NCBI RefSeq assembly: GCF_047238105.1
Contig: NZ_JBDFMD010000001.1
Coordinates: forward strand, 4,960,001-5,024,000
Direction: 5' to 3'
Origin: Paenibacillus_D sp047238105
Lineage (GTDB): Bacteria > Bacillota > Bacilli > Paenibacillales > Paenibacillaceae
Length of the DNA: 64,000 nt
Position 1 is the first letter of the stretch. Every line of letters begins with the position of its first letter. A program made the position numbers and the translations under genes. The notes beneath the pieces were generated by a model that was not told the DNA's origin, searched no databases, and worked only from the letters and a program-made list of their open reading frames with translations. Shown here one piece after another: positions 9,266 through 19,436 of this stretch.

Positions 9266-10845
9266 GTTCGTGATCCTTTTTTCGAGTAAGTACGATACTG
9301 GTTAGGGGTGAGCCCCGTGCGCTTGAAAAAGACAGAGCCAAAATAAGAGGGACTTTCATAACCGACTCGTTTGGCAATCTCTTGCACTCGGATATTTGTT
9401 TCCTTCAGCATGAGGCAAGCGTGATCCATACGGACCTGAGTCATATATTCAATTAATGTTTTACCGGTAACCTCTTTGAATATCGTTCGGAGATAGTTGG
9501 GCGAAAGAAAGACAAGTTCAGCCAGCATATCAATCGAAATCACCTGTCCATATTTGTTTTGTATAATATCGCATACTTCGTTCACAATCTCGATATGGCG
9601 ATCGACAGGAGATGCTTCCAGCTCGTCCATCATCATGCTTAGAGCTTGCTGCATATGGGTTTTCATAGATTGCATGCTTTCCATCAGGGAAAGGCGCTCC
9701 AGGAAATTGGAGTGTTTTTCAACGGCATCTTTCAAATGGCGGTTATTAGAGGCAACTGCAGACAGGACCGCATTAAAAACGGAAACGCTGTCTACAAAAA
9801 CTTGACTGATATTTCCTGGTGGCAGACCACCATCGTAAAAATCATGGAGCCATGCTTCCACTTGGTCTCTGCGGTTTTGCTGGACGGCGGCAATCAAGTG
9901 TTCTGTTTTGGGTAATCGCTCCATGCGTCTTGAGATGTGCGCATCTTCCCAGTTGTCGTTGATAAGTCCTGTGCCGTGAACCGCAACCAGTTGATTGCGC
10001 ATATGCTGCATCTTTGGCCATTGCTCTGCAAAGGAGAGCAGCGTTTGCTGATTGTGTGTCAGGCACAGAGATACCCAGCGCTGCGCGTTCGCAGACTGAT
10101 TCCGCCAATGGGTGAACACGTCGCTGTTTGATTCCTTTGTGACGAAAATCCATTGCCCATCGCGAAGTTTGGTCAGGACGCCAGGAGCAAAGCTGGGCAG
10201 TCCGGCGATGAAAAATTCTAATCTTTCCACTGTAGAAAAATCTTCTGAAGGCGCGTTGAAATCAAGAGGGTTTTTGGCCAGCAGTGTGTACTCGTCGATG
10301 CTGATAAATACAAAGGAAAAGGTTTTGTTATCCGCAGGGAGGTGCAGATGGTGGTTGTATACCGTCGTTATTTCCTCCGCTAAGCCAGAGAGCAGACTCC
10401 CCCCCATTTGAAGAAGTTCACGTAAATACTCTCCCGATGTTAATAAGGTGGAATGGAGACGGTTTTTCTGTTCCTCACAGCGTTGACGAACCATCTTCAT
10501 CATAACAGCCAGTTCTTCGTGGTCAATGGGCTTCAGCAAATAGCCGCAAGCGCCATGTTGAAGTGCAGCACGGGCATAATCAAATTCATTGTATCCGCTT
10601 AGAAAAACAATCTGAATGTCAGGGTAGCGAGTATGGACTTGTTTACAGAGTTCGATACCGTCCATGACAGGCATTTTAACATCGGTAATGAGGATATCCG
10701 GTTGCAAGGCTTCTATTTTGTTCCATGCATCCTGTCCGTTTCTGGCAGTGGCAATGACGCGGCAGGACATCTGTTCCCAATCGACATAATTGGCAAGCGT
10801 GTCTAAAGTGAGCCGTTCGTCATCGACTAAAATAACATTGTACAT
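9262..10845 (-). CDS. YesN-family response regulator (REC + AraC HTH)
   Basis: 527 aa. The N-terminal receiver domain (about 1-120) has acidic residues DD near residue 8 and the phospho-acceptor Asp in DILITDVKMPVMDG. The middle region is long and poorly conserved, and a C-terminal AraC DNA-binding domain has two HTHs (about 425-525: ISIDMLAELVFLSPNYLRTIFKEVTGK... VGYESPSYFGSVFFKRTG). Start ATG 10845 is set by GGAGGATCT upstream. An in-frame start further upstream at 10,929 lies on the far side of the sigma-A promoter at 10,896-10,925 and so cannot be used from that promoter. It forms a two-gene operon with the kinase. Confidence 0.93.
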   Translation of the reverse strand: MYNVILVDDERLTLDTLANYVDWEQMSCRVIATARNGQDAWNKIEALQPDILITDVKMPVMDGIELCKQVHTRYPDIQIVFLSGYNEFDYARAALQHGACGYLLKPIDHEELAVMMKMVRQRCEEQKNRLHSTLLTSGEYLRELLQMGGSLLSGLAEEITTVYNHHLHLPADNKTFSFVFISIDEYTLLAKNPLDFNAPSEDFSTVERLEFFIAGLPSFAPGVLTKLRDGQWIFVTKESNSDVFTHWRNQSANAQRWVSLCLTHNQQTLLSFAEQWPKMQHMRNQLVAVHGTGLINDNWEDAHISRRMERLPKTEHLIAAVQQNRRDQVEAWLHDFYDGGLPPGNISQVFVDSVSVFNAVLSAVASNNRHLKDAVEKHSNFLERLSLMESMQSMKTHMQQALSMMMDELEASPVDRHIEIVNEVCDIIQNKYGQVISIDMLAELVFLSPNYLRTIFKEVTGKTLIEYMTQVRMDHACLMLKETNIRVQEIAKRVGYESPSYFGSVFFKRTGLTPNQYRTYSKKGSRT

Positions 10846-10895
10846 AGATCCTCCGCGCATGTCGTTGATATGGATAATACCCTTGCTTAGAACAG

Positions 10896-10925
10896 AGTAT
10901 AAGTTTTGGATATAGGACATGTCAA
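10896..10925 (-). promoter_or_regulatory. Sigma-A promoter of the YesN/YesM operon
   Basis: On the minus strand TTGACA (10,925-10,920), an 18-base spacer and TATACT (10,901-10,896). Predicted transcription start is near 10,889, about 45 bases before the regulator's ATG. The rest of the 212-base divergent region holds AT-rich sequence before the plus-strand permease gene, but no promoter there that I would call with confidence. Confidence 0.72.
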
Positions 10926-11057
10926 ACACCCCGACAGGTCATATTGGGAAAGTCCGTTTTTTTCAGATAGAAATCGGAACATCGTGATATAGCCATGTAA
11001 AACAAGATTCCTTATGATAAATTTATAAACTTAATTTGGATTGGAGGAGGCGGGAGA

Positions 11058-12026
11058 ATGCAAGGTGAGGTGGATCGAAGCAGCGAGAGAAAGCCGTTTC
11101 TAAACAATCCTACCCTAAAAAAAATGGTGCGACAGCGATATTTTTATATCCTTCTGTTGCCTGGCGTTCTATGGGCAGTATTGTTTGCCTACGCTCCTAT
11201 GGCTGGTTTGTATATGGCATTTGTAGACTACCAGCCGACGCTAGGAGATTTTTGGGGCTCGCTTTTCAAAGCGGATTTTGTAGGGTTTCAGTGGTTTGAT
11301 TATTTCTTTTCAGGACAAGATTTTTGGCGAGTGATGCGCAATACGTTGGTCTCGAGTGTGCTAACGCTGTCGATCGGGTTTGTGCTTCCGATTTTCATCG
11401 CAGTTGCGTTGAATGAAGTGAGAATCAACTGGTTTAAACGGACGGTACAAACAGCCTCCTATTTACCCTTTTTTATTTCATGGGTTGTTGCTGCGAGTAT
11501 TGTTATTACCTTGTTGTCCGCGGAAGGACCTGTCAATCAACTGCTGATGAAAATCGGAGTAATCGAACAAGGGATTTTATTTATGCAGGAAGGCAAGATG
11601 TTCTGGATCATTATCGCTCTGTCGAATGCCTGGAAAGATATGGGCTACAATTCCATCATGTATCTCGCTGCCATTGCTGCCATTCCGACGGAGTTATTTG
11701 AAGCAGCGAAAGTGGATGGCGCCAATCGTCTGAAGCAGATCTGGCACGTTTTGCTGCCGATGCTGAGGCCGACGATTATCATTCTGCTGATTTTGAACAT
11801 CGGCAACTTGATGAATACCGGATTTGATCAATATTTTTTGCTGGGGAATTCACTGAACAGATCCTATTCCGATGTCATTGATACGTATTCATTCCGTTAT
11901 GGCATTCAGAATGGCATGTTCTCCTATGCGGCTGCTGTAAGTATGTTCAAATCAGTCATTGCCTTTATTCTGGTGATTACTGTAAATAGTATATCTAAAA
12001 GAATGGGCCAAACGCATCTGTTCTAA
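11058..12026 (+). CDS. Carbohydrate ABC transporter permease, LplB type
   Basis: 322 aa polytopic membrane protein, six hydrophobic segments. The opening pattern LLPGVLWAVLFAYAPMAGLYMAFVDY is typical of the LplB/YtcQ-linked class, and the EAA loop is at about 205-225 (ELFEAAKVDGANRLKQIWH). RBS GGAGGAGG precedes ATG 11058. It is the first gene of a plus-strand operon divergent from YesN/YesM: permease, permease, binding protein, GH36, GH97. The cognate ATPase is not encoded here. Confidence 0.92.
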   Translation: MQGEVDRSSERKPFLNNPTLKKMVRQRYFYILLLPGVLWAVLFAYAPMAGLYMAFVDYQPTLGDFWGSLFKADFVGFQWFDYFFSGQDFWRVMRNTLVSSVLTLSIGFVLPIFIAVALNEVRINWFKRTVQTASYLPFFISWVVAASIVITLLSAEGPVNQLLMKIGVIEQGILFMQEGKMFWIIIALSNAWKDMGYNSIMYLAAIAAIPTELFEAAKVDGANRLKQIWHVLLPMLRPTIIILLILNIGNLMNTGFDQYFLLGNSLNRSYSDVIDTYSFRYGIQNGMFSYAAAVSMFKSVIAFILVITVNSISKRMGQTHLF

Positions 12027-12059
12027 ACGTTGTGCAGGCGGCTGGGGGAGGAAAAGGAA

Positions 12060-13001
12060 ATGGAGAATGGAGTTGCGCGGCGGAACAAGACACGCGCTAG
12101 AAGCAATTGGTCACAGCGTTATACGCTGGGAACTCTATCGGGCAATATGATCGTGTACGGATTTTTATTGTTATTGTTCATCATTACATTTTTCCCGTTC
12201 TGGCATATTTTCATATTGTCCCTGAATGATGCGTCGGACCCGACTTACGGACAATTTATGCTGTGGCCAAGCCATTTCAGCTTGGAAAGCTACAAAACCG
12301 TATTGAACGATGCGGAAATTCTGAATTCCATCGTCGTGACGGTCGCTCGAACGGTCATTGGCGTGCCTCTTACGCTGGCTTGCGTTTCCATGCTGGCTTA
12401 TGCACTAAGTAAAAGAGAGCTTGTGGGCTGGCGTGGAATTAATTTGTTTTTTGTATTTACGATGTATTTCAGCGGCGGCTTGATTCCAACTTACATGGTC
12501 GTACGCAGCTTGAATCTGATTGATAATTTTTGGGTGTTTATCTTCCCCGGGATGATGAGTATTTTTTGGATGATCCTAGTACGCACCTACATGGAGAATC
12601 TGCCCAAAGAAATGGAGGAAGCGGCACAAATCGAAGGCGCGAATGACATTAAGATATTTCTGAAAGTCATTATACCTGTCTGTACTCCGGTCTTGGCTAC
12701 GATCACTTTGTTTTCGGCCATTGGTCATTGGAATGCTTGGTATGATTCTTATATCTATACCTACAATCCGAAGTTGAAAACGTTGTCGGCTGTTTTGGTG
12801 AAAATTCTTAATCAATTTCAGACCAATGACATGTTAAGCGCGGCACAGCAGCTGGCCAATGAACAGCGCAAGCTGCCGGTATCCAGTGAGAGTATACGTA
12901 TGGCCGTTACTATGGTAGCTACATTGCCGATTATTCTTATGTATCCCTTGCTGCAAAAGTACTTCCTGAAAGGCATGCTTATTGGGGCAGTGAAAGGCTA
13001 A
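12060..13001 (+). CDS. Carbohydrate ABC transporter permease, YtcP/LplC type
   Basis: 313 aa second permease with six hydrophobic segments, EAA loop EMEEAAQIEGANDIKIFLKV and the C-terminal KYFLKGMLIGAVKG signature. An in-frame start exists at 12030, but ATG 12060 has GGGAGG eight bases upstream and is preferred. It follows the first permease by 33 bases. Together they form the membrane pore of the importer served by the downstream lipoprotein. Confidence 0.92.
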   Translation: MENGVARRNKTRARSNWSQRYTLGTLSGNMIVYGFLLLLFIITFFPFWHIFILSLNDASDPTYGQFMLWPSHFSLESYKTVLNDAEILNSIVVTVARTVIGVPLTLACVSMLAYALSKRELVGWRGINLFFVFTMYFSGGLIPTYMVVRSLNLIDNFWVFIFPGMMSIFWMILVRTYMENLPKEMEEAAQIEGANDIKIFLKVIIPVCTPVLATITLFSAIGHWNAWYDSYIYTYNPKLKTLSAVLVKILNQFQTNDMLSAAQQLANEQRKLPVSSESIRMAVTMVATLPIILMYPLLQKYFLKGMLIGAVKG

Positions 13002-13061
13002 GCGCGACAAATCAAAGCTTGTCTCGTCAAGAAGCGAGTTCAATCATAGGAGGGTATCAGA

Positions 13062-14681
13062 ATGAGAAAAAGAATCCTTATGGCAGCGGTACTTGCATCC
13101 ACTATGCTGTTGAGTGCATGCAGCGACAACGGAAACAAAAATGCGGGTGAGCACGTTACGGGGGGAGAAGGAAACAGTACCGCGAGCAAGCCGATTACCT
13201 TGACTTTGTTTGATAAAAATGTGGGTGATCCGTTTACTAATCCTGTTGCAGAAGAGATCACAGAACGTACAGGTGTTTTTATCGAGGTTCAGCAACCAAC
13301 CGGAAACCCGGATGAAAAATTGAATTTGATGTTAGTTAGCGGAGATTTGCCAGACATTGTTTTAATTGACAGACGCGAAGCAACCTTGAACAAATATATT
13401 GCCGGTGGAGCATTGATTCCGCTGAATGACTTGATTGAGGAGCACGCTCCCAATATCAAGGAGCGTTATGGTGACGTGCTTTCCAAAAGTGTATATGAGG
13501 ATGGCCATAATTATTATTTGAACAACTGGTATGGCCTGGATCCCGATCCAAACTGGGCGATTAATATGCGTATGGATATCCTGGAAGAGTTCGGATATGG
13601 CGAGCGCGCAATGGCCGGTGATTCCTTTACTCAGGAAGAATTTTTAGACCTGCTAAGGCAATTTAAAGCTAAATATCCAACGGTAAACGGGAATCCTTCG
13701 ATACCGATGACAGTGAACGCAGATCACATGCCTACGATCATGGGTTCATTCAAAGCCATGTATGGGATGAAGACGTATTATGAGCAGGACGGCCGTCTTG
13801 AGTTTATAGTGAGAGATCCGCGTTACCTGGACATGATCAAATTCATCAACACCCTTTATACAGAAGGCTTGCTGGACCGTGAATGGGGCATCAATAAGGC
13901 CCAAAATTATGAGCAGAAAACAGCCAGCGGACGTGTGTTTGCGACGGCGGGCGGTATCGTGAATGAAGCCAATAGTGCATTCCGCGCTGAACATGGCGAG
14001 GATACAAATCAACTGTTCTACGGGTTTAAAGTAACTGCCCCGGGTGTGGATCCGGACCAAACCACATTCGGTCCTCGCAGCTCCTTGGGATGGGATGGCG
14101 TCGGTATTACAGTAGCCAATGAGCATCCGGTAGAAACGATCAAGTTTTTGGACTTCCTGGCCAGTGAAGAAGGGCAATATTTGCTGATGTGGGGCAAGGA
14201 GGGCATGAACTGGAATATGGAGAACGGTGTTCATGTCCCGACACAAGAAGCGTTGGATGCCATCAGTGCGGATTGGGCGGAATTCTCGAAAACAACAGGC
14301 GCGCGCAAATGGACATGGATGATCCGGAATGGCTTGGGCGAAGATGGTACGCCTTATGATCTGATGTTCCGGTACAACAGAGACCGTGTGAATGAGCATG
14401 CCCTGAAATCAATGGAAGGCTCGACATGGGATACCGCGCTGTATGATGATCTCGGTCCAAAGGGCGGCACGCCTGACGCATTGAGCGAACAAAAAATCAA
14501 GGATATTATCGACAATAGCTTTTCCAATATGGTGTATGCAAATTCTCATGCTGACATTGACAAGATGTACACAGAGATGATTGCGGAATTGGAAGCCAAT
14601 AATGCCGTGAAGATTGAAGATATTTACACGACTAACTACAAGGCTCGAATGGAGTTATACAATGCGGCCGAGAACAATTAA
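13062..14681 (+). CDS. Extracellular solute-binding lipoprotein, LplA type
   Basis: 539 aa. The signal peptide has lipobox LLSAC (Cys20) and a short Asn/Gly-rich linker. The mature protein starts PITLTLFDKNVGDPF and has the large (over 500 aa) two-lobe architecture typical of LplA-like oligosaccharide receptors. AGGAGG lies eight bases before the ATG. It anchors on the outer face of the membrane and hands substrate to the two permeases just upstream. Given the following GH36 gene, alpha-galactosides such as raffinose- or galactomannan-derived oligomers are a reasonable guess, not shown by sequence. Confidence 0.92.
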   Translation: MRKRILMAAVLASTMLLSACSDNGNKNAGEHVTGGEGNSTASKPITLTLFDKNVGDPFTNPVAEEITERTGVFIEVQQPTGNPDEKLNLMLVSGDLPDIVLIDRREATLNKYIAGGALIPLNDLIEEHAPNIKERYGDVLSKSVYEDGHNYYLNNWYGLDPDPNWAINMRMDILEEFGYGERAMAGDSFTQEEFLDLLRQFKAKYPTVNGNPSIPMTVNADHMPTIMGSFKAMYGMKTYYEQDGRLEFIVRDPRYLDMIKFINTLYTEGLLDREWGINKAQNYEQKTASGRVFATAGGIVNEANSAFRAEHGEDTNQLFYGFKVTAPGVDPDQTTFGPRSSLGWDGVGITVANEHPVETIKFLDFLASEEGQYLLMWGKEGMNWNMENGVHVPTQEALDAISADWAEFSKTTGARKWTWMIRNGLGEDGTPYDLMFRYNRDRVNEHALKSMEGSTWDTALYDDLGPKGGTPDALSEQKIKDIIDNSFSNMVYANSHADIDKMYTEMIAELEANNAVKIEDIYTTNYKARMELYNAAENN

Positions 14682-14734
14682 GCCTGCGAGCGTTACGCTT
14701 TCGGTTAAAGAAACGTTTTTAAAGGAGATCTAAG

Positions 14735-16834
14735 ATGGCTATTATCCATGGCAATAACAATGTTTTTTTGTTAAACACAAGCAATTGTTCCTATAGCTTT
14801 TGTGTAGACCAGGAAGGGCTCTTGCGGCATCTCTATTGGGGGGCGCGCATCGATACGGTAGAGGATTTCAAGAATGAGCCCTATGTTTGGGAGCAGGGCT
14901 TTCATCCCATCTATGATGTCAAGAGAGAAGAATGCTCCTCTTTTGGAACGATGCGGTTCAAAGAAACCTCTTTTAAAGTCACGTTTGCCGACGGCGTCAG
15001 AGATTTTCGTTATCGCTATGCGGGGCACACCATTGACAATAATGAACTCACGGTGCTCCTGGAAGACACGGTGTATCCGCTTCAAATGTACTTGCATTAC
15101 AAGGTGTATGAAGATGTGGATATCATCGAGAAGCGTCGCACCGTAAAAAACGTCGGCGACGAAATCGTTACCGTGGAGCGGCTGCATTCGGGAGAATGCT
15201 CGCTGCCTGGAGCAGGCTGGCATCTAAAAAACTTCAATGGCATGTGGAACGCTGACTTTGACGCTTATGAACAAACCATCGCCGGCGGAAAAACGGTGTT
15301 GGAAAGTCTGCGCGGCGCAACAGGGCATGTCGCCAATCCCAGCTTTGTTCTCCACCAACATGCAGGAGAAACGTACGGCGAGGTCTATTACGGCGCGCTG
15401 GCATGGTCGGGCAATTTCAAAGTTGTGTTGGAACAAACGCCGTACGAATATTTGAATATTTTGGCGGGGATGAACGATACCGACTTTGAATGGAGATTGG
15501 CAGGCGGGGAAGCGCTGGAAACGCCGGCGCTATATCTGGGGTATTCACCGGACGGATTTGACAGCATGTCGAATGCAATGGGCAAGTTCTCCAGACGATA
15601 TGTCATGCCCAAGCCGTTGGCAGATAAGCCGCTATCCGTGTTGTACAACTCCTGGGAGGCCACCTACTTTGATGTAAATGAACAGGCGCAGGTGGAGCTG
15701 ATCGAAAAGGCCGCACGCATCGGTGTGGAGCTGTTTGTCATGGATGATGGATGGTTTGGACAACGCAGCGATGATCATGCGGGGCTGGGGGATTGGCAGG
15801 TAAACGCAGTGAAGTTTCCAAACGGACTGGCTCCCTTGACCCAGAAGCTGAAGAGCTATGGCATGCAGTTCGGTTTGTGGATCGAGCCCGAGATGGTCAA
15901 CCGCGATAGTGAGCTGTACCGCGCGCATCCTGACTGGGTCTATCATTACGCCAGTCGTCCGGTGATGGAGGGGCGCTACCAGTATATGCTGGATCTGACA
16001 AGACAGGATGTCCAGCATTATATCATTGCGGAGATTGACCGGCTGCTTAAGGAGAATGAGATCTCCTATATCAAATGGGATATGAACAGGGGCATGAGCG
16101 AGGTTGCTTCTGCGCTGTTGGACCGCAGTGAATTTAAAACCATCTGGTACCGGCATACGAGAGGATTTTATCATATTATCGAATCGCTCAGAACCTTGCA
16201 TCCCGAGGTGGAGTGGGAAGCTTGTGCGAGCGGCGGCGGCCGCGTGGATTATGGGGCCATGCGCTATTTCGATGAATTCTGGCCCAGCGATAACACAGAT
16301 CCTTTGGACCGGTTGTCGATTCAAGAAGGATATAGCTATCTGTACCCCATCAAGTATATGCGTGCCTGGGTGACGGATTCGGGCAATCACGGCAAACGCG
16401 CTATGCCGCTGTTGTTCCGGCTGCATTGCTCCATGTGCGGCGCACTTGGCATTGGGATGAACCTCAATGAATGTACGGAAGAGGAAATGGAGCTTCTGAC
16501 AACGTATGTGGCTCTCTATAAAGACATTCGTTCGATTATTCAGTTTGGGCGGTTACACCGATTGGCTTCACTGCCGGTGGATGGACTGCAGGCCGTGCAA
16601 TACGAGAATGGAGAAGAAAGCGTATTGTTTGCCTTCCTCGATCATCCCTCTCGCTGGCGCACAGCGTTTACTATTCGTCCAAGAGGGCTGGATGAGAGAA
16701 CGATATATCGGGTAGAAGCAGAAGGGCAGCAACAGCAGAACTATTCAGGCGCCTATTTGATGAACCATGGTCTTCGTGTTTCACTGGACCATGATTATGC
16801 CAGCTGCATGGTGCGCTTGCTGCCGGAGCGATAG
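14735..16834 (+). CDS. Alpha-galactosidase, glycoside hydrolase family 36
   Basis: 699 aa without signal peptide, so cytoplasmic. An N-terminal beta-supersandwich (about 1-290) is followed by a TIM barrel: FVMDDGWFGQRSDDHAGLGDW around 330-350, IKWDMNR with nucleophile Asp449, and WPSDNTDP with acid/base Asp519. CASGGGRVDYG, between those two Asp residues, is another family hallmark. Retaining hydrolysis of terminal alpha-1,6-galactosyl residues is expected. It is about 30 residues shorter than typical 730-aa Bacillus/Geobacillus enzymes. RBS AAAGGAG precedes the ATG. It is the fourth gene of the importer operon, so imported galactosides are likely cleaved inside the cell. Confidence 0.93.
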   Translation: MAIIHGNNNVFLLNTSNCSYSFCVDQEGLLRHLYWGARIDTVEDFKNEPYVWEQGFHPIYDVKREECSSFGTMRFKETSFKVTFADGVRDFRYRYAGHTIDNNELTVLLEDTVYPLQMYLHYKVYEDVDIIEKRRTVKNVGDEIVTVERLHSGECSLPGAGWHLKNFNGMWNADFDAYEQTIAGGKTVLESLRGATGHVANPSFVLHQHAGETYGEVYYGALAWSGNFKVVLEQTPYEYLNILAGMNDTDFEWRLAGGEALETPALYLGYSPDGFDSMSNAMGKFSRRYVMPKPLADKPLSVLYNSWEATYFDVNEQAQVELIEKAARIGVELFVMDDGWFGQRSDDHAGLGDWQVNAVKFPNGLAPLTQKLKSYGMQFGLWIEPEMVNRDSELYRAHPDWVYHYASRPVMEGRYQYMLDLTRQDVQHYIIAEIDRLLKENEISYIKWDMNRGMSEVASALLDRSEFKTIWYRHTRGFYHIIESLRTLHPEVEWEACASGGGRVDYGAMRYFDEFWPSDNTDPLDRLSIQEGYSYLYPIKYMRAWVTDSGNHGKRAMPLLFRLHCSMCGALGIGMNLNECTEEEMELLTTYVALYKDIRSIIQFGRLHRLASLPVDGLQAVQYENGEESVLFAFLDHPSRWRTAFTIRPRGLDERTIYRVEAEGQQQQNYSGAYLMNHGLRVSLDHDYASCMVRLLPER

Positions 16835-16878
16835 AGCTGTGAGGATTATTGAATAACCTAAGACAGGAGATTGCACTC

Positions 16879-19431
16879 ATGTGGAAATTGGATTCGCCAA
16901 ATCAAGCTGTTAATCTCACCGTTTTTGAGACTCCCGAGAAGGAGTTGCGTTACACCGTGGAGCGCAATGGCAGAGCGGTAATCGAGCAAAGCAAGCTTGG
17001 CTTTGAAAGTGATATAGAAAACTTCACAACAGGCTTTCGATTTGTAAATGAAGCTCGTGCTGTTGTTGAGGAGACCTATTCGATACCAGCGGGTAAAAAA
17101 GCCGTGTATGAAAATCATGCGAATGAAATGACGTTAGCGTTTGCGTGCGGCGCGTATACATTTGTCCTGTGTGCGCGAGCTTATAATGATGGCGCTGCAT
17201 TCCGCTATCAAGTAAGGTCTGATGTAGAGAAACCTATGAAAGTCATACGTGAAGCAACAACCTTTTCTCTGCCAGAGACCTGCAATGATCTGTGGCTGCA
17301 GCATTGGGTGAGCAGCTATGAGGGTACCTATGACCATACCGGCTGGGAAGACAAAGCAGGCAGAGATTACGGGATGCCAAGCCTGTTTCACGCGGACCAT
17401 GGCGGCTGGGTCATGATTACAGAAGCTGAGGTGTATAACACCGATGGCAGTTATTGCTCCTGTCATCTGCGAGGAGCCGGAGAGCGGACCATGTCTTTGG
17501 AGTTCGCTCCGGAAGAAAGGGGCGGACCGCTCTCTTGCAAGCTTCCGTTCTCCTCGCCCTGGCGCGTCATTGTGGCGACAGACGACCTGAACGAACTGGT
17601 GAATACAACCATCAATTATAACTTGAATCCGCCTGCTGCGATGGAGGATACGAGCTGGATCAAGCCGGGCCGCTGTTTGTGGGGCTGGTGGGAATATATG
17701 AATAGCGCTCAGCTATATACCGAGCAAAGACGTTATGTAGACTTTGCGGCAGGTGTCGGATTTGAAGGGCTCACCGTGGATGCGGACTGGGACATCACCT
17801 GGCTGAAAGAGCTCTGCGATTATGCCCACTCGAGGGGAATTGTTGTATGGCTGTGGAGCGCCATGCAGTATATCGACACCCCGGAGAAAGCGCAAGAGAA
17901 AATTCCGTTGTGGGCAAGCTGCGGGGTAGACGGGCTTAAGGTCGATTTCTTCCAGAACGATTCCCAGCATACGATGTGGCAATATGAGATGATTGCAAAG
18001 ATCATGACGGAACACAAGTTGATGATTAATTTCCATGGATCCACCAAATGTATGGGTGAAGGGCGCACATGGCCGAATTTTATGACCGCAGAGGGAATTT
18101 TAGGACTGGAACATTATATGTGGGGCGGCTTGCCGGACGCCAGGCACAATTGTACGGTTCCGTTTACGCGCAATGTGATCGGTCCGATGGATTATACGCC
18201 GACTGGGTTTTCAAACCACAACCGCAATACGACGTTAGGGCATCAACTGGCGCTATCCGTCGTTTATGAATCCGGCGCGGCGCATATTGCAGCTTCCATT
18301 TATTATTTGGAGGCCTGGCGAGGGACCGATTTTTTACGCCGCATGAAGCCTGTATACGATGAAGTGAAGGTGCTGTCTGGTTTTCCAGGGCATCATGCAG
18401 CGATGATGCGCCGTTCGCGTGAAGAGTGGTTGATCGGCTGTATTACGAACGAAGCGATGATCGTGCGTCTGAGCATGGACTTCCTGCCTGAAGGCGAGTA
18501 TGAGGCTGAGATCTATGAGGATGACTCCAGCGGCGAATTAATGAACGTGAAGCGTATCAAAGTAACTTCTGCCGATGTCATCGAACTTCCGCTTCTCAAA
18601 AGCGGCGGTGGCGGAATCTATATCGCACGAGAAATCTCGGACCTGCCCAAAGGAATTTGTTCCGGCTACATGAGTGAAGCAAGAATAGAGTACTTGGCAT
18701 TGGCGGGACAGACGCTGCAAGGCAGCGAGCCGGTCGTTTATGAAAATGGACAGGAGGCGGTGTTGCTCAATGGCAGTGTTGTGTTTTCAGTCCATACAAC
18801 GGATACGCATCAAACCATAAGACTGTTCTATGCGGCCCAAGAGCCTTGGACGCTGCGCATAAGCGACGGCATCAACCAGGTGGATATGGACATGCCGCAA
18901 AGCGGCTCTATTAAAATATTCATGACCAAAGATGTAGTATTTCCGTTCGCCGGCGGCGAGAGCGCGTTGTTCTTTGAGCGTGTTGCAGGGGCTGTGCCTG
19001 CCTTGGAACGGATTCATATTATTGATAATAACCCGCCAAAAGAATGGTATGTGCCTGTTGGAAAAGGCATTCTAAAGGGTGGCGCGGAATTTGTCTTGGA
19101 TGCAGCGGGCGCGCAGAAGGCTACAGGTCTGGGGAATGGCGGCGAGCTTGCATTTGACCATATTATGGTACCCGAGGATGGCTATTATCTCATGCGCTTT
19201 GACTACTGTGCAGGGGAAAGCAGGGACCTCAGCATCGAGCTTAACGGGGGAGCGCACACGTACAGAACCAATTTGCACAGTACAGCCGGCTGGGGCTTCC
19301 CGGTTTGGGATGTAAAAGATCAGCGTGAAATTCGCATTTGGATGCAAGCGGGCAACAATACATTGCGTCTTTACAATGATGAAGGCCGGGCAGCTCATAT
19401 TTACGGTTTTTCTATTATTGCAGAGGCGTAG
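16879..19431 (+). CDS. GH97 glycoside hydrolase, no signal peptide
   Basis: 850 aa. GH97 N-terminal domain about 1-250, catalytic barrel about 255-500 with LTVDADWDITW, GLKVDFFQNDSQHTMWQYE and NFMTAEGILGLEHY, then the GH97 C-terminal domain. After it come about 240 extra residues, ending in a CBM-like beta-sandwich (DGYYLMRFDYCAGESRDLSIELNGG). Asp in GLKVDFF sits at the retaining-subfamily nucleophile position. Start ATG 16879 has AGGAG nine bases before it; a TTG at 16849 lacks an RBS. It begins MWKLDSPNQAV with no secretion signal, unlike its relative at 5.1 kb, so it probably acts in the cytoplasm on imported sugars with the GH36. Last gene of the operon. Confidence 0.9.
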   Translation: MWKLDSPNQAVNLTVFETPEKELRYTVERNGRAVIEQSKLGFESDIENFTTGFRFVNEARAVVEETYSIPAGKKAVYENHANEMTLAFACGAYTFVLCARAYNDGAAFRYQVRSDVEKPMKVIREATTFSLPETCNDLWLQHWVSSYEGTYDHTGWEDKAGRDYGMPSLFHADHGGWVMITEAEVYNTDGSYCSCHLRGAGERTMSLEFAPEERGGPLSCKLPFSSPWRVIVATDDLNELVNTTINYNLNPPAAMEDTSWIKPGRCLWGWWEYMNSAQLYTEQRRYVDFAAGVGFEGLTVDADWDITWLKELCDYAHSRGIVVWLWSAMQYIDTPEKAQEKIPLWASCGVDGLKVDFFQNDSQHTMWQYEMIAKIMTEHKLMINFHGSTKCMGEGRTWPNFMTAEGILGLEHYMWGGLPDARHNCTVPFTRNVIGPMDYTPTGFSNHNRNTTLGHQLALSVVYESGAAHIAASIYYLEAWRGTDFLRRMKPVYDEVKVLSGFPGHHAAMMRRSREEWLIGCITNEAMIVRLSMDFLPEGEYEAEIYEDDSSGELMNVKRIKVTSADVIELPLLKSGGGGIYIAREISDLPKGICSGYMSEARIEYLALAGQTLQGSEPVVYENGQEAVLLNGSVVFSVHTTDTHQTIRLFYAAQEPWTLRISDGINQVDMDMPQSGSIKIFMTKDVVFPFAGGESALFFERVAGAVPALERIHIIDNNPPKEWYVPVGKGILKGGAEFVLDAAGAQKATGLGNGGELAFDHIMVPEDGYYLMRFDYCAGESRDLSIELNGGAHTYRTNLHSTAGWGFPVWDVKDQREIRIWMQAGNNTLRLYNDEGRAAHIYGFSIIAEA

Positions 19432-19436
19432 GATGG

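Noticed and set aside
14705..14725. Possible cre site before the GH36 gene (AAACGTTT)
   Set aside because: Only about 10 of 14 consensus positions match and the outer bases are wrong.
7529..16834. Block that looks more AT-rich than its surroundings, possibly acquired
   Set aside because: I could not compute composition reliably, and no integrase, tRNA or repeat borders mark an island.
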